From the NCBI RefSeq assembly GCF_963855985.1, contig NC_087098.1:15644501-15708500 (forward strand): a stretch of 64,000 nt of DNA, read 5' to 3'. Under the pieces are notes generated by a model that searched no databases, was not told where the DNA came from, and worked only from the letters and a program-made list of their open reading frames with translations. Positions 44,760 to 53,785 of this stretch are shown in pieces (within the stretch, counting starts at the first letter, position 1; every line of letters starts with the position of its first letter). The DNA comes from Ostrinia nubilalis. Taxonomy: Eukaryota; Arthropoda; Insecta; Lepidoptera; Crambidae. A program made the translations under genes and the position numbers.

Positions 44760-45418
44760 TTATTTATACATCATAAAGGCTATAATTTTTAACGATATTA
44801 ATAGTCTGACTGTATGATAAGAATCGCTCGCCTTCACTTCTCACAAGTCCATAGCAACACCCATAGAGTGGCGGCGTACGAGCAGAATACTGATTCTGAA
44901 TTACTATGTGCGAGGCGACACAACATCCGAGCCTGGAAATTGTATCTGAAATGTCTAGACAAAATGTAAGTACTGTTAATTGAGAGCCGATCAAATACTG
45001 TTGTAGACTTCTTATGTAGGCCATAGATGTGTAAATTATATACTCTATGGCACTATGGCTACGTGCAAGAAAAGCCACTCCTGTAAAAAAAGTTATTAGT
45101 ACATTAGGCTATTGCAAGACATGTTTGATTAAATGTGACCTGACTTTGTATTACGAATAGAAGAGGCATCAGGTCCCGTGGTAGTTCACCAATGCGATGG
45201 ACACACAAAATCAAATCTGCTGTAGGCGGTCCCGTATACCCAGGGAAATCAAATGTGATCAAATACCTGCCTTGTTATGCATTAAAAAAAAACACTTTTC
45301 CGGGGGCATGCTTGACCTTCACTGGTTGGGTTTTTATCGGCGGTCAAGCTGTAGATCCTGACTACACAGGAGTTTCAGCGATGGGAACGAGAGGTGGTAA
45401 TAGTCCGTATTACTCTCA
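44760..45418. other. Gene-free stretch with doubtful retrotransposon text
   Basis: Near 45160-45240 the plus strand reads RRGIRSRGSSPMRWTHKIK, which resembles the RGRPxxRWxDDIK segment of non-LTR reverse transcriptases, but it is too worn to assign. Nothing else is recognised. Confidence 0.3.
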
Positions 45419-45475
45419 GATCTTCTTCTTTTCGTGTCGACAACAAACCTACACAGTGTCAGCCCAAAACTCTCA
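45419..45475 (-). repeat. Third copy of the Jockey-like 3' untranslated tail
   Basis: CTTCTTCTTTTCGTGTCGAC, AACAAACCTACACAGTGTC and AGCCCAAAACTC are the reverse complement of the tails at 37098-37147 and 41466-41512. Confidence 0.7.
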
Positions 45476-45885
45476 GATTATAATTTATTTATTTATAGTA
45501 CAACAACAGAATACAATCTCAAACATTTTTTATAGAATAACAATGACACAACATACCACGTCTGTCCACTACTAAGACGATATTATGCGCTCTAGGTTGA
45601 TAACATTGACAATAGTCCAACACAACGATACAAAAACAATACCCAACACTGTATTCCAATGAAAATCTGCAAGCCCATTGAAAATCGAAAGAGAAAGGAT
45701 CAAATATGGGTGATTTCGTCAACATTTGCTACAATCACATTCAATCAACAGTCCGCGTATACGTGCCCGCGTGCGGACAAAAGGATAATCATGTCTGTCT
45801 ACTTATGTGGCCTCAGTGATAGCGGGTTTGAATTACCTATTTTTTAATACTATGCGATGCGAATAGAACACATAATTTTTCATGT

Positions 45886-46036
45886 CATTATCATCATTTC
45901 AGCTACAGGACGTCCACGCTGAACATAGGCCTCCCCCAATGATTTCCACATCGCTCGGTTGGTAGCGGCCTGTATCTAGCGCCTTCCTGCTACCTTTATG
46001 AGGTCGTTGGTCCACTTTGTGGGTGGACGTCCCACG
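45886..46036 (-). pseudogene. RTE retrotransposon 3' end, minus strand
   Basis: ATTATCATCATTTCAGCTACAGG, CGTCCACGCTGAACATAGG, CCTCCCCCAATGATTTCC and GGTTGGTAGCGGCC match the family at 21085-21314 read backwards. The encoded end carries small indels. Confidence 0.75.
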
Positions 46037-46463
46037 CATTTTTCATGAGAAAATGTGAAAAGACGACGTGGTAGAGACATGGACAAAAACGTAAACTTAT
46101 AGCACTGTGTAATACAGTAAACGTTATGCCTATTGTGAGATTGAGATCAAGTGCTAATTAAGAGCCAAATAAAACTATGGTTAGATAGTTAAAACTCAGA
46201 GGTATACAACTGTAGAGATTATGCCTGTTCTGAATATTAATCCTTCAAGGCCCGCGAATCTAGACACAATAGATAATCAATTGTTATGGCATTAATGTAT
46301 GCCGTCTGGGACTTTAAAGGTTAAAGAACCGAATTCAAGTTGTTGTTTTTTAAACTACCGAGATTATTTGCAATAGTTACTTATACTTTAATTTTAATAA
46401 ATTCCTTCTTATGCTCTGTCTAATTTATGCATCACACAAAGTAAACTGTTAAAGGATCACTGA
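46037..46463. other. Gene-free stretch
   Basis: Nothing recognised; AT-rich single-copy-looking DNA. Confidence 0.4.
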
Positions 46464-46581
46464 AGCTGAGTGCACTACCTAACTTTAACGGTAACTATGA
46501 CGATAACCGGTGCTTTTTTGTATGGGGTTTGACAGATATTTGACGTTTGTCAAAGTTAAAGTAAGATGGTGCAACCCAGCC
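46464..46581. mobile_element. GGCTGAGTTGCACCA-family MITE, worn left end
   Basis: AGCTGAGTGCACTACC on the left and GATGGTGCAACCCAGCC on the right, with AACTATGACGATAACCGG and TTTGACGTTTGTCAAAG inside. Confidence 0.8.
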
Positions 46582-47103
46582 TTAATGTAGTTACACTTTT
46601 TTCACTGGTTTTGTAATTTACAATCGTGACTTTTGGTGCCCGCTGTAACTGAATCCCCACATAGGGGCTCGTTTGAATAATTCGTCGTCATGCGAAACGG
46701 ATAATTGCTGCCGACCGAACCACTTTTAATTGCCGATCTGTCACTTTTTGAGGATCCGTAAAAAATCTGAAAAAATTAAATAATAAATAATATAATAAAA
46801 TAATAAAATCATTTATTTGCAAGAACATGGTTAGATTGGTGTTAATTTAGTTAATTCCAGCATATTCTGTCGCATGCGACGTGCAAAAGTTTTTGTTCTT
46901 AAAGTTATGTTAATTGTTATTGCTACATTTGGTCTTAGATTTTACATATTTTTACAACTCAAAATACTTATTTTACTCATAGTTGTTTTTCATATACCAT
47001 GATAGTAACAAGTAACAATACAATAAATTCTTATAGGATCGCTCACATCTATCTCTACAATAGCTATCACCCCCAAACACATAATACGATTTTAGACAAT
47101 TTA

Positions 47104-47217
47104 TGCCCGTTTTCACCATCAATCCCTAACTTTTAAGTGAACCCTATGTAACACTAACAGGCATTTTCTTTTCATAGGGTTCACTTAAAAATTAGGGATT
47201 GATGGTGAAAACGGGCA
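47104..47217. mobile_element. 114 bp palindromic MITE, TGCCCGTTTTCACCAT family
   Basis: TGCCCGTTTTCACCATCAATC on the left and GATTGATGGTGAAAACGGGCA on the right, with TTA at 47101-47103 and 47218-47220. A second copy with an insertion is at 62095-62369. It ends 97 bp before the Gypsy 5' LTR. Confidence 0.9.
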
Positions 47218-47314
47218 TTAATCGGCCATATTATAGGGCTTATTGTTATGTGGAGGATATTATATTTTGATGACTTGTACCTACATAGAGAGACTCAAGT
47301 TGTCGAAAATATAG

Positions 47315-47752
47315 TGTAGGAGATGTGAAGATTTGCGGGGACCGTCCCTATATAAGCCAGCGCGCAGTGCGAGCATGCGCTCGATACGGCCCGATCGCGA
47401 ACGTCGGTCTGCGACCGACGCGGACGAGCCTGGGCTGAAGCCCACACTCGGCCTCGTCGGCACGCGCACCGACGATCGCCAAACGGCTAGAGTACCTTCT
47501 GTACTCGCCACTCTGCCCGGTGAAGTTGGAAAAGCTCTTCAAGCTACCAGCGCGCGTCCCTTCAAAAAAAAAAAAAAAAAAAAAAAAAAAGACGGGCTCA
47601 CTTTGCCTTCAGCCGTCGCTGCGATCGGAGCTCTCGGATTTTGTATTTTGTGTGTTAATTATTTTTGATTGTAATTTTTGTTTTCTTATTAAAATCAGTG
47701 CGAAGTCATTTTTGTCTTTTTAAAAAAGTACTTTCCCTCGGGATTCGCTACA
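47315..47752 (+). repeat. 5' LTR
   Basis: TATATAAG at 47349-47356 is the probable TATA box and ATTAAA at 47688-47693 the probable poly(A) signal. A run of 27 A at 47564-47590 lies between them. The rest matches the 3' LTR apart from a few substitutions (for example GCATGCGCTCGATACGG against CTCGGGCTCTCTACGG near 47370) and small indels. Confidence 0.95.
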
Positions 47753-47765
47753 TCAGAAGTGGGAT
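47753..47765 (+). other. Candidate primer-binding site
   Basis: TCAGAAGTGGGAT immediately follows the LTR. From memory, primer sites of some Gypsy elements that use tRNA-Leu read TGGTG followed by this string; here the TGGTG part is missing. So pairing would start five bases inside the tRNA 3' end. The match is to recalled sequence and needs checking. Confidence 0.4.
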
Positions 47766-47838
47766 AGGATCAACGTGATTCTATCTTACTGGCTATTCTG
47801 ATTTGGTGTCTACCGGCGCGAAGCGTAAAAAGAGAAAA

Positions 47839-50800
47839 ATGGGTGACCGTGATGATCGTGATCGTGAACGTGAGCGTCGTAGAAGTCGTTATAGCAGCCG
47901 AGAGCGCCGACGTAGTAAATACCGCGATCGTGCTCCGGACGATAGATTAAAACGTGATATGGATGTGATGTTAACCCGCCTTAGAACGTTGGAAAGTCAG
48001 GTAGCCGCGCAAAATACGTCGTCACCTGTGCAACGTAATGTATCGCCGCGAAATAGGTCATGTGAACGAAATAGGTGCGCAACGTCTCCTTCGCCCTATA
48101 GGCCCGCGTCGTGCGCGCGCCCCGCGGAACGTTCTATGACGCCGCCGTTCCCGCCGGAACCGCCGAGCGTCCCGCAGCATGCGTGTCCAGTGCCGGCCGC
48201 GGAATCGGATCGTGTTAGTGAGGTGAATGCACCGTCTGCGGTGACGGACCGCATCGTGGATGCTATTCGTTCTATCGGTACGGTAAGGTCTAGCCAACAT
48301 TTTTACATTTCCAATTTCGATCCTAGTTTCCACAATATTGACGATTGGTGTGAGGAGGTAGATCGAGCAAAGTCTCTCAATAACTGGAGTGATTACGAAT
48401 GTCTCTCACGTATAGGAAACTGTTTAAAAGGAGAGGCAAAGACGTGGCTAAACGAGTGGGTGACGACGGAGCGTAGTTGGACCAGTTTTAAAAAGGAATT
48501 TAAACCTTTGTGTCCTAAAACTCCGGACATTGCTAACATTTTGTTTGAGGTAATGAGTACAAACTCGGATAACTACACTACCTACGCTGATTACGCCCGT
48601 CGCTCACTCCTTCGTTTACGCATAGTTCGGGGTCTTAGTGACGAATTGATATCGGCAATCGTGATACGCGGAATCACCGACCCTCAAATAAAGGCCTCCG
48701 CTACAAACGCCAAACTGTCGCCTAACGACCTTGTTGAATTTTTCTCAACATACGTGAAGCCTAGTGCGTCTAAGGCTAACTCTGCTCGTGTCGTGTCCCA
48801 AAATACGTTTGCGGGGAATAACAAAAACGTCGCTAATTTACCTCCGAGAAAAAGACGGTTCGATGAAGGCAAGTGTTTTTCGTGTGGCCGGTTGGGACAC
48901 AGACAGGCAAATTGCAATAAGAGATCTAAAACCGACCAGGAGGAACGCTCCTCCTCAGCTAGTAACAGTAATGCGAGTCCAAAACCTGTTTTTGTGCCAA
49001 CAAAGCCCGATACGTGTTCGTTCTGCAAAAAGACAGGCCATAAAATTGAAAATTGTTTTGCCAAACAAAAGTCTGAGTCTCGTAACAAAAATAATGTCAA
49101 TCTTTGCCGCGAAAATGAGACTACCCGCAACAATGACGTTATTGTTGCAGTGATTCAGGGAGTGCCGGTTGATGTATTAATTGACAGCGGCTCAACGATA
49201 TCGCTTATATCGTCAAGTTTGTTGAGACATTTTAGTTGCGCGCTTAAGCCGGCATTTCGAATATTAAAGGGACTTGGTAGTCAAGAAATCGAAAGTACCT
49301 CTTACGTGACTTTGCCAATCGAATTTGACGGTATAACTCTCGAAGTTGACATGTTCGTAGTTGCGTCTGAGTACATGAACACGCCGGTTATAGTTGGTAC
49401 AGACGTGCTCAATAGAGAGGGCGTTCGTTATATTCGCACGCGCGACCGCCAACTCCTTACGAGAGAAAATATCGAGCCAGATAGGGTAATGACTATTCAG
49501 TCTGATGTTTCTGTTCCTGTGAACACACCTCTTGTTGAAAATGAATTGCAACAATTGTTGGCAATAATAGATGAGTTTTCTCAATTTTTAATATCCGGTA
49601 CAGCTACTTCTACCGTGAACACTGGTAGCATGGCCATCAGACTGAAGAGTGACACCCCAGTTAACTATAGGCCGTATCGCCTTTCCCACGCGGAAACACT
49701 TCGTGTTCGGGAGATAGTCAAGGACTTATCGGCAAAAGGGATCATTCAGGAGTCGGAATCTGATTATGCCAGCCCGATTCTTCTTGTCAAAAAGAAGGAC
49801 GGCTCCGATCGAATGTGCGTCGATTTTCGGAGGTTGAATGACGTGACCGTGAAGGACCGTTTTCCATTGCCGAGAATCGATGACCATATAGACCGGCTAG
49901 GACGAAACAAATATTTTACAAGCTTAGACATGGCGACAGGGTTTCATCAGATTCCTATGGATAAGGAGTCCGTTCCTCTAACTGGCTTCGTAACGCCCGA
50001 GGGGCATTACGAATACTTGAAAATGCCGTATGGTCTTGCAAATGCTCCGGTCGTCTATCAGCGAATTATCGCCAAAACGCTCCGGGAACATATAGAATCT
50101 GGTGAAATCCTCGTCTACATTGATGATGTTCTGATCCTAAGTCAGACAGTAGATCAGGGGTTAGTTATTTTGCGTAAAGTACTTAAAACTTTGACTGATG
50201 CGGGTTTTTCTATCAACCTTAAGAAATGCTCCTTCCTCTCACCCACGATTGAGTATTTAGGCCGTAGTATCAGTGAAGGTCAGGTGCGGCCGAGCGTTGA
50301 CAAAGTTAGGGCTTTGACGGAAGCCGACGAGCCGAAAAACGTGAAACAAGTCCGTCAGTTTATGGGCTTAGCCAGCTATTTTAGGAGGTATATACCCGGT
50401 TTCGCTCAAAAGACAGCTTGTATAGCGGCTCTGACGCGTAAGGACGTAGCATTCAATTGGGGCCCTGAGCAGCAGGCTGCCCGCAAAGAGATCATCGAGT
50501 GTCTGACTAGTGAGCCCGTACTTGCGATTTACGACCCTTCGTTACCGATTGAGGTGCATACCGATGCAAGTTCCATCGGCTACGGGGCCGTTCTTCTGCA
50601 GGTGCACGAGGGTGGTCACAAGCGAGTGGTTGCTTACTATAGTAAGCTAGCGCAGGGAGCTGAAAGTAAGTACCACTCGTATGAGCTGGAGACTCTTGCG
50701 GTGGTCAAAGCCTTACAACACTTCAGGCATTATCTTGTGGGTGTGCACTTCACCGTAGTCACCGATTGCAACGCATTAAAACTTACCAAGCGGAAAAAGG

Positions 50801-52233
50801 ATTTGCTCCCGCGGGTGGCTCGGTGGTGGGTGTACCTGCAGGATTTTGACTTCGATTTGGACTATCGGAAGGGTTCACTAATGTCGCACGCCGATTATCT
50901 CAGTCGGAATCCGGTCAATGTGTGTACGGTTCAGAAGCCACTGAACTGGGCGCAGATTGCTCAGGCTTCCGACGAGGAAACCCGAACTCTCATCCAGCAA
51001 CTACATGATGGTCAGTTGGATGCGAGTAGATATGTCGTTAAAAATGACATTCTCTATGTTAGACATACACCTACTGGTGAACCTTCCCGACTTCTGTGCT
51101 ATATCCCTAAAGGGCACAGACTTAGCCTATTGCGCGTGTTTCACGATGAACACGAACATCCCGGAGTTGAAAAGACGGTTGACCTTGTTACTAAACATTT
51201 CTGGTTTCCCGGGTTGCGTAGTTTTGCCCAAAAATATATCGCGCACTGTTTGGTGTGTATTTCGCATAAAAAAGTCCCACGGGCTCCATTACAGCCCATT
51301 ACCTCTTGGGAAAAACCAGACGTACCTTTCGAGACTGTCCATATGGATGCTCTAGGACCGCTCCCCGAAGTAGATGGTTACCGATACGTTCTCATAGTGA
51401 TTGACGCTTTTTCCAAGTACACCCTGTTGTACCCAATGTATCGACAGGACTCTAACGAATTAAAGCGTCATGTTACGAACGCCATTTCATTATTCGGGTC
51501 TCCCAAATTGATTGTTGCGGATAGAGGTCGCATGTTCCAAAGCACTGAATTTCTGGATTGGGTCAAGGATATGGGGTGTGAGGTACATCTAATCACACCC
51601 GAAATGCACCAGTCCAATGGGCAGGTCGAACGCTACTGCCGGACAGTATTGAACATGATTCGCATCGAAGCAAATCATAGACAGCAACGGTGGCCAAATG
51701 TTATTTGGAAGTTGCAGTTGGTCCTGAATATCACTCGACATAGGACGACTCAATATTCTGCGCTCAATCTTCTGGTGGGCATTGATGCGGCAACACCTCT
51801 TCTCCGAAGCCTAGTGCGTGATGTGGCACTCGACGGGTCCAGCCCGAACAGGGAGGCTCTGCGCGAGGTGAGTCGGCAGAGGGCGTCGGAGCGTCTCAGG
51901 CGAAACCAGCAGACTCAAGACGCCTATGTAAACCAAGGCAGAAAGGCGCCTCGAGGTTTTGAACTAAATTCTTTGGTTTTTGTTAAGAAGCAAGCTCAAT
52001 CAACGGGGAAGTTGGACTCCGGCATGCGCGGCCCGTATCGCGTGGTGAAGGTTCTCCCGCACGGGCGCTACGAGCTGCAACTCCTGGCCGGCTCCTATGG
52101 GAAGTCGACGCAGGCAGCAGCGGAGTACATGGTCGCATGGCGCGGAGAATGGACTCCTGATGTGTGTGCTGCTTACTTTGATGGTAAGATGCCTGGCTAT
52201 CTAAGAGTGGTTTGTGAACTATTCTTTGGATAG
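47839..52233 (+). CDS. Gag-pol polyprotein of the Gypsy-type element (unspliced form)
   Basis: I take the ATG at 47839 (AAAAATGGG, good context), giving 1464 residues. The N-terminus is Arg/Asp-rich with RS-like and coiled text. Gag follows, then two CCHC zinc knuckles: CFSCGRLGHRQANC near residue 346 and CSFCKKTGHKIENC near 392. The protease motif LIDSGSTISLI is near 447. Reverse transcriptase shows FPLPRID and YIDDVLI near 760; RNase H shows HTDASSIGYGAVLL near 907. Integrase has an HHCC-type zinc region (HDEHEHPG to HCLVC, about 1103-1145) and the catalytic triad MDALGP, VADRGRMF and HQSNGQVERY near 1168, 1227 and 1263. All catalytic acids are present and no stop interrupts. Gag and pol are fused in one frame. 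The element may still be able to transpose. Confidence 0.95.
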   Translation: MGDRDDRDRERERRRSRYSSRERRRSKYRDRAPDDRLKRDMDVMLTRLRTLESQVAAQNTSSPVQRNVSPRNRSCERNRCATSPSPYRPASCARPAERSMTPPFPPEPPSVPQHACPVPAAESDRVSEVNAPSAVTDRIVDAIRSIGTVRSSQHFYISNFDPSFHNIDDWCEEVDRAKSLNNWSDYECLSRIGNCLKGEAKTWLNEWVTTERSWTSFKKEFKPLCPKTPDIANILFEVMSTNSDNYTTYADYARRSLLRLRIVRGLSDELISAIVIRGITDPQIKASATNAKLSPNDLVEFFSTYVKPSASKANSARVVSQNTFAGNNKNVANLPPRKRRFDEGKCFSCGRLGHRQANCNKRSKTDQEERSSSASNSNASPKPVFVPTKPDTCSFCKKTGHKIENCFAKQKSESRNKNNVNLCRENETTRNNDVIVAVIQGVPVDVLIDSGSTISLISSSLLRHFSCALKPAFRILKGLGSQEIESTSYVTLPIEFDGITLEVDMFVVASEYMNTPVIVGTDVLNREGVRYIRTRDRQLLTRENIEPDRVMTIQSDVSVPVNTPLVENELQQLLAIIDEFSQFLISGTATSTVNTGSMAIRLKSDTPVNYRPYRLSHAETLRVREIVKDLSAKGIIQESESDYASPILLVKKKDGSDRMCVDFRRLNDVTVKDRFPLPRIDDHIDRLGRNKYFTSLDMATGFHQIPMDKESVPLTGFVTPEGHYEYLKMPYGLANAPVVYQRIIAKTLREHIESGEILVYIDDVLILSQTVDQGLVILRKVLKTLTDAGFSINLKKCSFLSPTIEYLGRSISEGQVRPSVDKVRALTEADEPKNVKQVRQFMGLASYFRRYIPGFAQKTACIAALTRKDVAFNWGPEQQAARKEIIECLTSEPVLAIYDPSLPIEVHTDASSIGYGAVLLQVHEGGHKRVVAYYSKLAQGAESKYHSYELETLAVVKALQHFRHYLVGVHFTVVTDCNALKLTKRKKDLLPRVARWWVYLQDFDFDLDYRKGSLMSHADYLSRNPVNVCTVQKPLNWAQIAQASDEETRTLIQQLHDGQLDASRYVVKNDILYVRHTPTGEPSRLLCYIPKGHRLSLLRVFHDEHEHPGVEKTVDLVTKHFWFPGLRSFAQKYIAHCLVCISHKKVPRAPLQPITSWEKPDVPFETVHMDALGPLPEVDGYRYVLIVIDAFSKYTLLYPMYRQDSNELKRHVTNAISLFGSPKLIVADRGRMFQSTEFLDWVKDMGCEVHLITPEMHQSNGQVERYCRTVLNMIRIEANHRQQRWPNVIWKLQLVLNITRHRTTQYSALNLLVGIDAATPLLRSLVRDVALDGSSPNREALREVSRQRASERLRRNQQTQDAYVNQGRKAPRGFELNSLVFVKKQAQSTGKLDSGMRGPYRVVKVLPHGRYELQLLAGSYGKSTQAAAEYMVAWRGEWTPDVCAAYFDGKMPGYLRVVCELFFG

Positions 52234-52559
52234 ACTCCAGTAATAGCTAACGTAGTGCTTCCTTACTGGATTGTGCAATTGTTGGGGAACGCTAACGTCG
52301 TGCCTCTTTCCTAACAATTGGGGGCGGACATGCTAACGTCGTGCCTCTGTCTCGCCGGGCTAAGTTACGCTAACGTCGTGCCTATGACTTGAGCCGTGAT
52401 TAAGTTACGCTAACGTCGTGCCTATGACTTAATCTACCCTAGCGACGTTTCGCATCCTATTTATATGGCGGACGCGTCTTATGTGTGGGATGTTAAGCGT
52501 TGTAAAACTTATCGATACGTGAGTTTATGTCTTAAATGTTTTCGCTTAATTTAACACAG
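52184..52559 (+). other. Candidate intron at the 3' end of gag-pol
   Basis: A GTAAGA donor lies at 52184 inside a glycine codon of the pol frame, and a pyrimidine/A-rich TTTAACACAG acceptor ends at 52559. Removing these 376 bases joins the codon halves to a glycine codon again and leads in phase into the open frame 52560-52795. The intron contains the pol stop codon at 52231-52233 and five copies of the GCTAACGTCGTGCCT motif. No transcript evidence is available. Confidence 0.5.
52246..52423 (+). repeat. Five spaced copies of GCTAACGTCGTGCCT
   Basis: Copies start at 52246 (two changes), 52291, 52332, 52369 and 52409, so spacing is 45, 41, 37 and 40 bases. The last two copies share longer context (TAAGTTAC before, ATGACTT after). 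A further degenerate CTAGCGACG lies near 52440. The spacers differ otherwise. The motif repeats in a non-coding part of an active-looking element, which suggests a binding site for a protein or an RNA signal. Confidence 0.85.
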
Positions 52560-52795
52560 GTGCAGACAGCGAAAATGAAGAGCTTGAGACTGTGGCCGCA
52601 CAGTCTCGTGAAGACCAAGTCGGAGACCTGAGCCCGGAATCACCTTCCGTCCGAGCTTCTGGTCTACCTTCGGACGACGGGCAGCAACCATCTACGTCTG
52701 GGCTACAAGGGCTGGCAGGTGCCTCAAGCACTAGCCACGCCGTTGGTGGACCCCAACCCAGCGGTCCGGGACTGTCCATGCCACTGCTGGACTGA
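52560..52795 (+). CDS. Candidate spliced C-terminal exon of gag-pol
   Basis: The frame is open from just before 52560 to the stop at 52793-52795 and has no ATG of its own. It encodes about 77 residues rich in Glu, Ser, Pro and Gly, with an acidic start (ADSENEELE), PESPSVRASG and a GPGLSMPLL end. It is in phase with the pol frame across the candidate intron 52184-52559. If spliced, pol would lose its last 16 residues and gain this tail. The low-complexity tail shows no known domain, so it could also be chance open sequence. Confidence 0.45.
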
Positions 52796-52838
52796 AAGAA
52801 GAAGGAGACCGAGGACGGTCTCCTGTCAGGAGAGGCCG

Positions 52839-53089
52839 TGTAGGAGATGTGAAGATTTGCGGGGACCGTCCCTATATAAGCCAGCGCGCAGTGCGACTCG
52901 GGCTCTCTACGGCCCGATCGCGAACGTCGGTCTGCGACCGACGCGGACGAGCCTGGGCTTCGCTTCGCGAAGCCCACACTCGGCCTCGTCGGCACACGCA
53001 CCGACGATCGCCAAACGGCTAGAGTACCTTCTGTACTCGCCACTCTGCCCGGTGAAGCTGGAAAAGCTCCTCAAGCTACCAGCGCGCGT

Positions 53090-53133
<44 letters not shown>

Positions 53134-53295
53134 CTCGGGCTCACTTTGCCTTCAGCCGTCGCTGCGATCGGAGCTCTCGGATTTTGTATTTTGTGTGTTA
53201 ATTATTTTTGATTGTAATTTTTGTTTTCTTATTAAAATCAGTGCGAAGTCATTTTTGTCTTTTTAAAAAAGTACTTTCCCTCGGGATTCGCTACA
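52839..53295 (+). repeat. 3' LTR
   Basis: TATATAAG at 52873-52880 and ATTAAA at 53231-53236. The A-run is 41 long (53091-53131), 14 more than in the 5' LTR. A perfect nine-base-pair hairpin GGGCTTCGC/GCGAAGCCC occurs at 52955-52975 where the 5' LTR has only GGGCTGAAGCCC. Confidence 0.95.
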
Positions 53296-53299
53296 ATAG

Positions 53300-53696
53300 T
53301 ATTTTGTTCGAGATCAATTTTGGGGGTCAGTCAGACTTAAATACTACTGATTCTACCAAAAATTATCTGATTCAATCATAATGTACGGAACCCTCTAAAT
53401 ACCGGCCGCACTTGACCGATTTCTTTGCTCATCATACCGTCCATTGTGCTCGGAAAAGTTTCATTATTCTCGTATACCTACAATTAATGGACGTAATTTT
53501 GATTCATTAGCCGAAAGGCGAATCGAGGTCATTCATTACTGTGTATTGGCTATTTTGTGTGATTTATCGTTTATATGATTGTTGATTGAAGCAGAAAACT
53601 TCCTACTCACTAAATTGGTATTAAATAGGCAGTGATTTATGTGTTACTATAACCTCTGAGTCAAGTGGCCACAGTTGGTAATTTAACAAATACTTA
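53300..53696. other. Gene-free stretch
   Basis: Nothing recognised; AT-rich flank of the Gypsy insertion. Confidence 0.4.
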
Positions 53697-53785
53697 GGCT
53701 GAGTTATATCACCTTAACTTTAACCGTAACTATAAGTTTAACTGGCTTTTAACGTTTGTTATAGTTAGAGTATGATGGTGCTACG
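53697..53785. mobile_element. Worn GGCTGAGTT MITE
   Basis: GGCTGAGTTATATCACCTTAAC on the left and AGTATGATGGTGCTACG on the right; the middle is shortened. TTA precedes it. Confidence 0.65.

Larger units (their letters stand above)
47315..53295 (+). mobile_element. Complete Ty3/Gypsy-type LTR retrotransposon
   Basis: Two LTRs (47315-47752, 438 bp; 52839-53295, 457 bp) begin TGTAG and end CTACA. ATAG occurs directly outside both (47311-47314 and 53296-53299), a 4 bp target duplication that proves insertion as a unit. Between them lies one long gag-pol frame in the order gag, protease, reverse transcriptase, RNase H, integrase, which is the Gypsy (Metaviridae) order. No envelope-like frame is seen. 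The sequence after the 5' LTR, TCAGAAGTGGGAT, resembles the inner part of a tRNA-Leu primer site. A purine-rich AGGAGAGG lies just before the 3' LTR. Confidence 0.95.

Noticed and set aside
45192..45575. 127-residue open frame as a gene
   Set aside because: It runs through a retrotransposon tail (45419-45475) and worn reverse-transcriptase text, with no intact domain.
47803..47838. Extra 12 residues at the start of gag-pol
   Set aside because: The upstream part has no ATG; the first ATG with good context is 47839.
52246..52423. CRISPR-like array
   Set aside because: Repeats are only 15 bases, the first is imperfect, the spacers share sequence, and this is eukaryotic retrotransposon DNA.
52592..52795. 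Independent small gene starting here
   Set aside because: There is no ATG; the frame is open further upstream to the splice acceptor and fits better as a spliced pol tail.
47315..53295. Endogenous retrovirus with an envelope gene
   Set aside because: No envelope-like frame, signal peptide or membrane segments lie between pol and the 3' LTR.
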